Source: Neotamlana nanhaiensis
Lineage (GTDB): Bacteria; Bacteroidota; Bacteroidia; Flavobacteriales; Flavobacteriaceae
Length of the DNA: 64,000 nucleotides
Assembly: GCF_000943555.1 (NCBI RefSeq)
Contig: NZ_JTDV01000005.1
Coordinates: 124,001-188,000 of the forward strand
Direction of reading: 5' to 3'
Below are positions 1-6,597 of the stretch, one piece after another. The translations under genes and the position numbers were made by a program. Position 1 is the first letter of the stretch; each line of letters opens with the position of its first letter. Under the pieces are notes generated by a model. That model did no database searches and had not been told where the DNA came from. It saw only the letters and a program-made list of their open reading frames with translations.

Positions 1-4
1 AGCA

Positions 5-544
5 TTGAACACCAAACGAATTGTAATTACCGGTGGCCCAGGAACTGGTAAATCTAGCATTATAAACGACCTTATTAAAAGAGATTTTATTTGCCTTGAA
101 GAAATTTCGAGACAAGTTACTATTGAAGCTAAAAAAGACGGCATAGACCAACTGTTTTTAACCAATCCGCTTTTGTTTAGCGAACTGCTTTTAAAAGGAC
201 GCCAAAAACAATTTACTGAAGCTAATAATTTTGAAAATAAAACCGTTTTTTTCGATCGAGGTATTCCAGATATTTTGGCTTACATGGATTATATTGGTGA
301 CACATACCCACAAAGTTTTATTGATGCTTGTAACGATGCTGTTTACGATGCTGTTTTTATTTTAAAACCTTGGAAAGAAATTTACACAAGCGACAGCGAG
401 CGTTACGAAAATTTTGACCAAGCCTTACAAATACACGATAACTTAGTAAACACCTACAAACAGTACAACTACACATTAATTGACGTCCCTTTTGATACGG
501 TTGAAAACCGCACTAATTTTATACTAAAAGTATTAGGCGTGTAA
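5..544 (+). CDS. AAA-type P-loop ATPase (AAA_28-like), start uncertain
   Basis: A 179-residue P-loop NTPase. The Walker A motif GGPGTGKS lies at residues 10-17, and a DR-type segment FFDRGIPDI at 82-90 resembles the Walker B/DRxD region of nucleoside-kinase-like ATPases. This matches the small AAA_28 family, whose cellular role is not well established; hydrolysis or phosphoryl transfer is only inferred. The start used here is TTG at base 5, because no ATG is visible before the P-loop and the reading frame begins at the window edge. The N-terminus nonetheless looks complete for the family. The stop codon abuts the recQ start codon at 545, so the two are probably co-transcribed. Confidence 0.75.
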   Translation: MNTKRIVITGGPGTGKSSIINDLIKRDFICLEEISRQVTIEAKKDGIDQLFLTNPLLFSELLLKGRQKQFTEANNFENKTVFFDRGIPDILAYMDYIGDTYPQSFIDACNDAVYDAVFILKPWKEIYTSDSERYENFDQALQIHDNLVNTYKQYNYTLIDVPFDTVENRTNFILKVLGV

Positions 545-2449
545 ATGAATCACCCCATTAACATACTTGAGCGTTATTGGAAATTCACCTCGTTTAGAGG
601 TCAACAAGAAGCCATAATTAATGCTGTTTTAGAAGGTGAAGATACTTTTGCTCTTATGCCCACTGGTGGCGGAAAATCTATTTGTTTTCAAGTGCCTGCT
701 TTGGCTAAAGATGGTATTTGCATTGTTATTTCGCCTTTAATTGCTTTAATGAAAGACCAAGTTAAAGCCTTAAACGACAAAGGCATTAAAGCCATGGCTT
801 TAACTAGTGGTATTAGTTATAGCGACCTCGATACCATGCTCGACAATTGTGTTTATGGTAATTACAAATTTTTATATTTATCGCCCGAGCGTTTACAGCA
901 AGAAATTGTGCAAAACCGCATAAAGCAAATGCATGTAAACTTAATTGCGGTTGATGAAGCACACTGTATTTCGCAATGGGGAAACGATTTTCGTCCGGCA
1001 TATAAAAACATTGCTGTTTTAAGACAAATTCAGCCCACAGTAAATGTGGTGGCTTTAACAGCATCGGCAACCCCAGAAGTTGTTAATGATATTGTTAAGG
1101 AACTCGATTTTATTAATCCGAAACTATTTAAACAATCGTTTTTTCGAAGCAATTTGGCATATATGGTTTTTCATGAAGATGACAAACTTTACAAACTCGA
1201 AGCCATTTTAAAAAAACACACAGCACCGTCAATTATTTACGTTAGAAACCGTAAGCTAACCAACGAAATTAGCACGTTTTTAAACGCTAAAAACATTAAA
1301 GCAACCACTTATCATGGCGGACTAACAAACGATGCAAAAAATAATAACATGTTGGCTTGGTTAAATAACCAAAGTCAGGTTATGGTGGCCACAAATGCTT
1401 TTGGAATGGGTATTGACAAGCCCGATGTTAAAACCGTAATACATATAAATTTACCCGAAAGTATTGAAAGCTATTTTCAAGAAGCAGGTCGTGCTGGTAG
1501 AAATGGTAACAAAGCTTTTGCGGTTATTTTAAAAAATAATAGCGACGAGGTTTTAATAAAAAATCAGTTTTTAAAAGTGTTGCCTCCTATTGATTTTATA
1601 AAGCTAGTATACCGAAAACTGTGTAACTATTTTCAAATTTCGTACGGCGAAGGCGAGTATTTAACCTTCGATTTCGATTTTTACACCTTTAGTAAAACTT
1701 ATAATTTTAGCTCAACACTTTGTTATAATGCGCTATTGTTACTCGACAGGAACAGCATAATTTCGCTTTCAAGGCAGTTTAAAAACAAAGTTACGCTTCA
1801 GTTTATCACCTCAAATAATGCGCTTTTTAACTATTTAAAGCATCATAGTAGTTTCGATATTATCGTAAAATCTATTTTACGCATGTATGGCGGTGTGTTT
1901 GATAACGAAACCGCCATCGATTTAAATAAAGTTGTTAATAAATCGTCAGCTTCCGCCGAAAACATAATAACTGTTTTAAAAGAATTAGAGCGTGATGAAA
2001 TCATCACCTTAAATTTAAGCAAAACCGATGCTCAAATTACATTTATTGAGCCGCGTGAGGATGATAAAACTATCAACAGAATTGCAAAAACTATTACAAA
2101 ACAAAATAAGCAAAAAGAAAAACAAGTTTCTGCAATGCTTAGCTATATTGAAAACGAAACCACTTGTAAAAGCGAACAGCTTCTCTCCTATTTTGGAGAA
2201 CAAAACACAGAACCTTGTGGCATTTGCTCGGTGTGTTTAAATCTAAACAAAACATCTAAAAACAAAGATCTTAAACCGATTAAAAATAGCATTATTGAAT
2301 TGCTACAAACAAAAAATTTATCGTCTAGAGCATTAATTGAAACTTTAAAATGTAACGAAACCGATTTAAAAGCAGCCTTAAAACAGCTTTTAGAACAACA
2401 AATTATAACTATAACCGCAACAAATACTTATAAACTAAGTCATTTATAA
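545..2449 (+). CDS. recQ: RecQ-family ATP-dependent DNA helicase
   Basis: A 634-residue superfamily 2 helicase for DNA repair and recombination. Visible motifs are Walker A MPTGGGKSI (38-46), DEAH at 137-140 followed by the RecQ-typical CISQWGNDFRPAY, motif III LTASAT, and motifs V-VI including FGMGIDKPDV and QEAGRAGRNG. The zinc-binding module is present as C541, C558, C561 and C564. I do not recognise an HRDC domain after the winged-helix region; the C-terminal 70 residues look like a short helical extension. Many Bacteroidota carry more than one RecQ paralogue, so the symbol marks the family rather than a unique orthologue. It starts immediately after the ATPase stop codon and is followed 13 bp later by fmt. 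Confidence 0.95.
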   Translation: MNHPINILERYWKFTSFRGQQEAIINAVLEGEDTFALMPTGGGKSICFQVPALAKDGICIVISPLIALMKDQVKALNDKGIKAMALTSGISYSDLDTMLDNCVYGNYKFLYLSPERLQQEIVQNRIKQMHVNLIAVDEAHCISQWGNDFRPAYKNIAVLRQIQPTVNVVALTASATPEVVNDIVKELDFINPKLFKQSFFRSNLAYMVFHEDDKLYKLEAILKKHTAPSIIYVRNRKLTNEISTFLNAKNIKATTYHGGLTNDAKNNNMLAWLNNQSQVMVATNAFGMGIDKPDVKTVIHINLPESIESYFQEAGRAGRNGNKAFAVILKNNSDEVLIKNQFLKVLPPIDFIKLVYRKLCNYFQISYGEGEYLTFDFDFYTFSKTYNFSSTLCYNALLLLDRNSIISLSRQFKNKVTLQFITSNNALFNYLKHHSSFDIIVKSILRMYGGVFDNETAIDLNKVVNKSSASAENIITVLKELERDEIITLNLSKTDAQITFIEPREDDKTINRIAKTITKQNKQKEKQVSAMLSYIENETTCKSEQLLSYFGEQNTEPCGICSVCLNLNKTSKNKDLKPIKNSIIELLQTKNLSSRALIETLKCNETDLKAALKQLLEQQIITITATNTYKLSHL

Positions 2450-2462
2450 AAAACAGCAAACA

Positions 2463-3410
2463 ATGAGGAATTTAAGAATTGTATTTATGGGCACGCCAGA
2501 TTTTGCTGTGGCCACTTTAAAAACACTTATCGAACATAATTATAATGTCGTTGGCGTAATTACAGCTCCCGATAAGCCAGCAGGTCGCGGACGAAAATTA
2601 AACGAAAGCGCCGTAAAACAATATGCAAAATCGCAAAATTTAAACATTTTACAACCTACCAATTTAAAAAGCGACAATTTTATTGAAGAACTAAAAGCAT
2701 TAAACGCCAACTTACAAATAGTAGTAGCTTTTAGAATGTTACCAAAAGTGGTTTGGCAAATGCCCGAATATGGTACATTTAATTTACATGCATCTTTATT
2801 ACCTAACTACCGCGGTGCCGCGCCTATAAATTGGGCCATAATTAATGGAGAAACAAAAACTGGGGTTTCAACCTTTTTTATAGATGAAAAAATTGATACA
2901 GGTGATATGATTTTACAAGAAGAAATTAATATAGAACCTACCGAAAACGCAGGAAGCTTACACGATAAACTCATGCACTTAGGAAGCAATTTAGTATTAA
3001 CAACCGTTGCAGCCATAGAAAAAGGACCTGTAAAAACCCAAAAACAAAAAGAAAACGTAGATATAAAAACAGCATACAAGTTAAATCGAGATAATTGTAA
3101 AATTAATTGGAATAATAGCATTGATGCCATTTATAACCAAGTAAGAGGTTTAAGTCCTTATCCTGCTGCTTGGAGCGAGCTTGTAAATGGCAACGAAACA
3201 CTTGACGTTAAACTTTATGCTGTAAATAAAGAAATTGAAGACCATAATTATAAAATTGGCCGTATAATAGCTACCAAAAAAGAATTAAAAGTAGCCGTAA
3301 AAAACGGATTTATTATAATTGACACAATAAAGCTTCCAGGAAAACGATTAATGGATATAAAATCGTTACTTAACGGATATGCTTTTAATGATGACGCTAA
3401 AATGCTGTAA
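2463..3410 (+). CDS. fmt: Methionyl-tRNA formyltransferase
   Basis: A 315-residue enzyme that formylates initiator Met-tRNA using 10-formyl-tetrahydrofolate, in the cytoplasm. The catalytic residues correspond to N107, H109 and D145 within NLHASLLP and IDTGD, matching the N-H-D triad of the E. coli enzyme. The flexible KPAGRGRK loop (38-45) that contacts the acceptor stem is also present. Length and N-terminal Rossmann start IVFMGTPDFA are typical. The ATG is 13 bp after the recQ stop, suggesting transcription from upstream. def is not in the window. Confidence 0.97.
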   Translation: MRNLRIVFMGTPDFAVATLKTLIEHNYNVVGVITAPDKPAGRGRKLNESAVKQYAKSQNLNILQPTNLKSDNFIEELKALNANLQIVVAFRMLPKVVWQMPEYGTFNLHASLLPNYRGAAPINWAIINGETKTGVSTFFIDEKIDTGDMILQEEINIEPTENAGSLHDKLMHLGSNLVLTTVAAIEKGPVKTQKQKENVDIKTAYKLNRDNCKINWNNSIDAIYNQVRGLSPYPAAWSELVNGNETLDVKLYAVNKEIEDHNYKIGRIIATKKELKVAVKNGFIIIDTIKLPGKRLMDIKSLLNGYAFNDDAKML

Positions 3411-3493
3411 GCCCTTATATTTACTATATATTAACGTAAAAACCGATGAAATACACAGGCTTTATCAACAAATCAAGCAAGTTATTAACAAAA

Positions 3494-3546
3494 ATACGGA
3501 TTTCCCTTGCTATTACTTGCCTGATTGCATAATCCGTATAAATTTG
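3494..3546 (+). promoter_or_regulatory. Predicted HU promoter with flanking inverted repeat
   Basis: A Bacteroidota-type -7 box TAAATTTG is at 3539-3546 and a TTG (-33) at 3517-3519. A perfect 9-bp inverted repeat surrounds the -33 box: ATACGGATT at 3494-3502 and AATCCGTAT at 3531-3539, whose last base is the first base of the -7 box. The 28-bp spacing suits a regulator dimer, but the repeat could equally be an RNA or DNA structure without a ligand. The HU start codon is 55 bp downstream. Confidence 0.5.
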
Positions 3547-3600
3547 TAAGGGATTTAACGAAATGTTTAACCACTTTATTAATAATTAAATATTCACATT

Positions 3601-3873
3601 ATGAACAAAACAGATTTAATCGACGCGATGGCAGAACACGCTGGAATTACTAAAGCAGCTGCAAAAAAAGCTTTAGAATGCGCTTTAATTGAAATTGAAG
3701 GAGCTTTACAAAAAGGAAACAGAGTTTCTTTAGTAGGTTTTGGTTCTTGGTCAGTTTCTAAAAGAGCGGCTAGAGAAGGAAGAAACCCACAAACTGGAGA
3801 GACAATCAAAATTAAAGCTAAAAACGTTGTAAAGTTTAAAGCTGGATCTGATTTATCTGACGCAGTAAACTAA
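3601..3873 (+). CDS. hup: HU family DNA-binding protein
   Basis: A 90-residue nucleoid protein of the HU/IHF family. It opens with the dimerisation helices (MNKTDLIDAMAEHAGITKAA) and carries the beta-arm signature GRNPQTGETI around residues 60-70, with the proline that intercalates into DNA. Length and charge distribution are standard for HU. It stands alone, between a predicted promoter with an inverted repeat (3494-3546) and a strong hairpin terminator (3898-3926), so it is probably monocistronic. Codon use is biased to A/T-ending codons as expected for a highly expressed gene. Confidence 0.97.
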   Translation: MNKTDLIDAMAEHAGITKAAAKKALECALIEIEGALQKGNRVSLVGFGSWSVSKRAAREGRNPQTGETIKIKAKNVVKFKAGSDLSDAVN

Positions 3874-3897
3874 TTTATTACAAAATAAATGATTGAG

Positions 3898-3926
3898 ATG
3901 CCTTCTATTTAAGAAGGCATTTTTTA
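3898..3926 (+). terminator. Rho-independent terminator of HU gene
   Basis: ATGCCTTCT and AGAAGGCAT form a 9-bp stem with a 4-nt loop, followed by a run of T. It lies 25 bp after the HU stop codon. Confidence 0.9.
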
Positions 3927-3993
3927 TTTATATTATTAAAGAGTTGCTTTTTTGGTAAATATATATTAGCTTTAGTTATTAATACCTTAAAAT

Positions 3994-4554
3994 ATGGTAA
4001 CATCAAACCCTCAAAAAGGTAATTTATTAATAGCCGAACCTGCAATTATTGGCGATGTTTCATTTAACCGTTCAATTGTTCTTTTAGCAGACCATACCCA
4101 CGAAGGCTCCATTGGTTTTATTCTTAATAAACCTCTAGATTTTACTATAAATGATTTAATTCCCGATTTAGACGCCAATTTTAAAGTCTACAATGGCGGG
4201 CCAGTAGAACAAGATAATTTATATTTTATTCACAAAGTCCCGCACTTAATACCTAATAGTATTGAAATATCATTGGGCATTTACTGGGGTGGCGATTTTA
4301 CTAAAGTTGCCGAACTTATTAAAAACAACATCATAAAAGAAACGGATATCCGTTTTTTTCTTGGATATTCGGGTTGGGGCGAGCATCAATTAGAAAAAGA
4401 ATTAAAAGCTAGTAGCTGGGTAGTCACCGAAAATATTTACAAAAAAAATATTATTGAAAAAGACTACGAAACCTTTTGGAAAGAAAAAATGATTGAACTT
4501 GGTGGCGAATATAGTATTTGGTCTAACGCACCAGAACACCCAAGCTACAATTAA
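3994..4554 (+). CDS. YqgE/AlgH family protein (DUF179)
   Basis: A 186-residue cytoplasmic protein of the YqgE/AlgH family. Recognisable conserved stretches are the N-terminal KGNLLIAEPAI, the HTHEGSIGFILNKPL-like region near residues 30-45, GGPVEQDNLYFIH around 67-80, and FLGYSGWGEHQLEKEL near 126-140. The biochemical role of the family is not settled; AlgH was first named in Pseudomonas as an alginate regulator. The stop codon overlaps by four bases the end of the convergent class IV aminotransferase gene, leaving no room for a separate terminator. Confidence 0.93.
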   Translation: MVTSNPQKGNLLIAEPAIIGDVSFNRSIVLLADHTHEGSIGFILNKPLDFTINDLIPDLDANFKVYNGGPVEQDNLYFIHKVPHLIPNSIEISLGIYWGGDFTKVAELIKNNIIKETDIRFFLGYSGWGEHQLEKELKASSWVVTENIYKKNIIEKDYETFWKEKMIELGGEYSIWSNAPEHPSYN

Positions 4555-5393
4555 CCTAACCTTACTTTTACATTTAATTTTTGAAGCAGTGATTTTGCGA
4601 CTTCATTTTTGTACTGTTTCTTTCGGTATTTCGTGATGGGTTGAATTCCAGTAATAACATTAGTTATAAATAATTCATCGGCTTTTTGAAGCTCGAATGG
4701 CGAAATTGACGCTTCCTCAAAAGTAAACTCTGGTAAATCTTTTAAAATATTTAAAATTTGGGTGCGCAACACTCCTTTTAAACAACCATCGGCTAAAGGA
4801 GGTGTTTTAATGGTGCTTCCTTTTATTAAAAACAAGTTCCCGTTTAATGCTTCAATCACCTGTTTATTTGTATTTAAAAGTAAACAATTTGCAAACCCGT
4901 TTTCGTTGGCAAAAATACTTCCAACCACATTAATTGCTTTATTGTTTGTTTTTAAAGTAGATAATAAACTTGGTGCCACATAATAATCCTTAAACAACTC
5001 TACTTCGTATGCTTTTTCATTTAAAGTATAAAAATCGGTTGGTAAAGCTTTGGCTGTAATAATGTAATCTATATCATTATTGTTTGGCAAATACAAACCT
5101 CCAGCTACTCTATTAACCAATAATTTTACACGCGCAGTGCTGCTTTTTAAATTTTGAGCTTCAAGCGTTTTTAAAATTTCGGTTTCTAAAAACTCCATTG
5201 TAAAACGCATAGGAATTTCCATGCGCAAAATACGCATTGAGGCCATTAACCTAAAGTAATGATCTTCCCAAAATAAAATTTTCCCATGACTTACTTTAAT
5301 GGTTTCAAAAAGCGCATCGCCATAGGCATACCCCCTATTTTCGGGTGTTAAAATATTGTTTTCGTTTTGTAGCGTACCGTTAAAATTAATCAT
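4551..5393 (-). CDS. Class IV PLP-dependent aminotransferase (PabC/IlvE-like)
   Basis: A 280-residue fold-type IV PLP enzyme, the family of branched-chain aminotransferases, D-amino-acid aminotransferases and 4-amino-4-deoxychorismate lyase. The opening GYAYGDALFETIKV (21-34) and the lysine in LKTNNKA (K148), the expected Schiff-base residue, are diagnostic. The C-terminal half carries NGNLFLIKG and DGCLKGVLR, as in PabC-like members. The size suits aminodeoxychorismate lyase better than IlvE, which is usually longer, but substrate cannot be fixed from sequence. The ATG sits directly after the T-run of the preceding gene's terminator (see 5394-5428). Confidence 0.88.
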   Translation of the reverse strand: MINFNGTLQNENNILTPENRGYAYGDALFETIKVSHGKILFWEDHYFRLMASMRILRMEIPMRFTMEFLETEILKTLEAQNLKSSTARVKLLVNRVAGGLYLPNNNDIDYIITAKALPTDFYTLNEKAYEVELFKDYYVAPSLLSTLKTNNKAINVVGSIFANENGFANCLLLNTNKQVIEALNGNLFLIKGSTIKTPPLADGCLKGVLRTQILNILKDLPEFTFEEASISPFELQKADELFITNVITGIQPITKYRKKQYKNEVAKSLLQKLNVKVRLG

Positions 5394-5419
5394 AAAAAAT
5401 CCCGCTGTTTTTTAGCGGG
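5394..5419 (-). terminator. Terminator whose U-tract abuts the next start codon
   Basis: Read on the minus strand, CCCGCT (5419-5414) and AGCGGG (5406-5401) form a stem, followed by A and six T, and then directly the ATG of the aminotransferase at 5393. It ends transcription of the START-like gene upstream. Confidence 0.8.
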
Positions 5420-5420
5420 A

Positions 5421-5428
5421 CAAATATA
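5421..5428 (-). promoter_or_regulatory. Predicted -7 box for the class IV aminotransferase gene
   Basis: TATATTTG on the minus strand, a perfect TAnnTTTG element. Transcription would start about 5-7 nt downstream, inside the left arm of the terminator hairpin, so the new transcript would lack a complete stem. No clear -33 TTG is visible. Confidence 0.55.
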
Positions 5429-5450
5429 CTTTAATTAAACTTTTTTTTGG

Positions 5451-5843
5451 TTATACCGAACCTAAAACGTGCTTTAAACTCGAAATTTGATTATCCCAAA
5501 GCATTTTAGCTTCATCTACCTCGTCTTCTTCAGCAAAATCGGTAATAATTAGCGATACATCTTTGGTAATTTCATCTACCTGAATTCGAATTTCAAAATA
5601 ACACGATTGTCCGTCCTCTTCATCTTCCAGCCATCTAAACTTAACACGTTCGCCACTTTTTTTATTTAATAATTTTGCTTGTTCTTCGCTGTCGTCCCAA
5701 ATAAAGGTAAATAACTCACCACGAGAGTTTACATTATCTGAAAACCATTCGGATAAACCCGAAGGTGTTGAGATATACTGGTATAATAACTGCGGAGAAG
5801 CGTGTATTGGAAATTCAATGTTAAATTTAATTTTGTCGTCCAT
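5451..5843 (-). CDS. START-like/SRPBCC domain protein
   Basis: A 130-residue single-domain protein of the START/Bet v1/AHSA1-like superfamily, with the characteristic opening in which a hydrophobic strand (IKFNIEFPIHASPQLLYQYI) leads into SGLSEWFSDNV, as in AHSA1 relatives. The fold binds hydrophobic ligands or partner proteins; no specific ligand is known to me for this flavobacterial group. The protein is acidic, has no signal peptide and is probably cytoplasmic. It has its own terminator at 5394-5419 and lies upstream of the aminotransferase on the same strand. Confidence 0.85.
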   Translation of the reverse strand: MDDKIKFNIEFPIHASPQLLYQYISTPSGLSEWFSDNVNSRGELFTFIWDDSEEQAKLLNKKSGERVKFRWLEDEEDGQSCYFEIRIQVDEITKDVSLIITDFAEEDEVDEAKMLWDNQISSLKHVLGSV

Positions 5844-5930
5844 AGGATTGTTTAAGGATTATGCTGCCTAATATATAAATTTGTTAATTAGTATAATAAT
5901 AAATTTTATAAATTTTTTCTGAAATAAGTA

Positions 5931-5961
5931 TTTGCAAACCTAATAAATGTTATTATATTTG
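5931..5961 (+). promoter_or_regulatory. Promoter of the tRNA gene
   Basis: TTTG at 5931-5934, a 19-bp spacer and TATATTTG at 5954-5961 match the Bacteroidota housekeeping consensus exactly. The tRNA begins about 60 bp downstream. Confidence 0.8.
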
Positions 5962-6024
5962 CACCCGCAATACAGCAATGTAGCTAGTGTTTAAACTTGT
6001 TACCGTATTGCTAAATATAAAAAT

Positions 6025-6098
6025 GGCGAGGTAGCTCAGTTGGTTAGAGCGTTGGATTCATAACCCAGAGGTCTCGAGTTCAAATCTCGATCTCGCTA
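6025..6098 (+). tRNA. tRNA with CAT anticodon (elongator Met, or lysidine-type Ile2)
   Basis: A complete cloverleaf can be drawn: 7-bp acceptor stem, D-arm GCTC/GAGC with the AGTTGGTTA loop, anticodon CAT at 6059-6061 in the loop TTCATAA, and T-arm TCGAG/CTCGA with loop TTCAAAT. The acceptor contains two G-U pairs, including the terminal G1-U72, and the last anticodon-stem position is an A-C mismatch. The anticodon stem lacks the three consecutive G-C pairs of initiator tRNA, so it is not fMet. CCA is not encoded. Sequence alone does not separate elongator Met from Ile2. Confidence 0.95.
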
Positions 6099-6107
6099 CA
6101 ACAGTAA

Positions 6108-6139
6108 AAGTCTAATACGAATGTATTAGGCTTTTTTTT
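6108..6139 (+). terminator. Rho-independent terminator of the tRNA
   Basis: GTCTAATAC and GTATTAGGC pair (one G-U) around a short loop and are followed by eight T residues, 10 bp after the tRNA. Confidence 0.88.
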
Positions 6140-6597
6140 ATGTGTTTTGCCAAAGGTTGCTCTATAGCGAAACGCATAAAAAAAGGCGAATCATAGATCA
6201 TGCTCAAAAGTTGCAGTTTAAACAAAAATCTTTATTAATCTACATATGAAGAGTTCAGTATTCTTCAGTCCTCTAAATTGACTTCTAAAGGCTTTGATTT
6301 TAGAATTGTAGGAGAAATTGAAATAATTTAGCTAAGAGTACTAGTTTGTCATTCTAAAATTTTTTAACGTAATATTCGTCTCTTATTATAAATTACTTGA
6401 ACGCTTCTTAATCGATAAGATATCTCGCTAATTTTTCAGAAAGTATACCTACTTTAGTTAGTGAAGCACTCGGGTCTTGAAAACCTTTTTTTCCAGAAAA
6501 AATGCTAACCCAAAAAATTGATATACAAAGATTTTAAAAAGTTGAAGTTTGATAGAATCATTTTCGATTTATAAATTTAGAAGAAATTATAGAATAT
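6140..6597. other. 458-bp gene-free, AT-rich stretch
   Basis: Between the tRNA terminator and the end of the YwqK-repeat gene I find no open reading frame longer than about 25 codons that looks coding, no RNA gene, no clean inverted repeat and no copy of the tRNA 3' end. It may be decayed sequence. The adjoining minus-strand gene shows no obvious terminator in it. Confidence 0.6.

Noticed and set aside
813-1070. Antisense frame inside recQ
   Set aside because: It is a shadow of the strongly conserved helicase frame.
6140-6597. Possible GIY-YIG nuclease remnant or short peptide in the gap after the tRNA
   Set aside because: Short in-frame stretches exist, but they are interrupted by stops, match no motif and have no start context.
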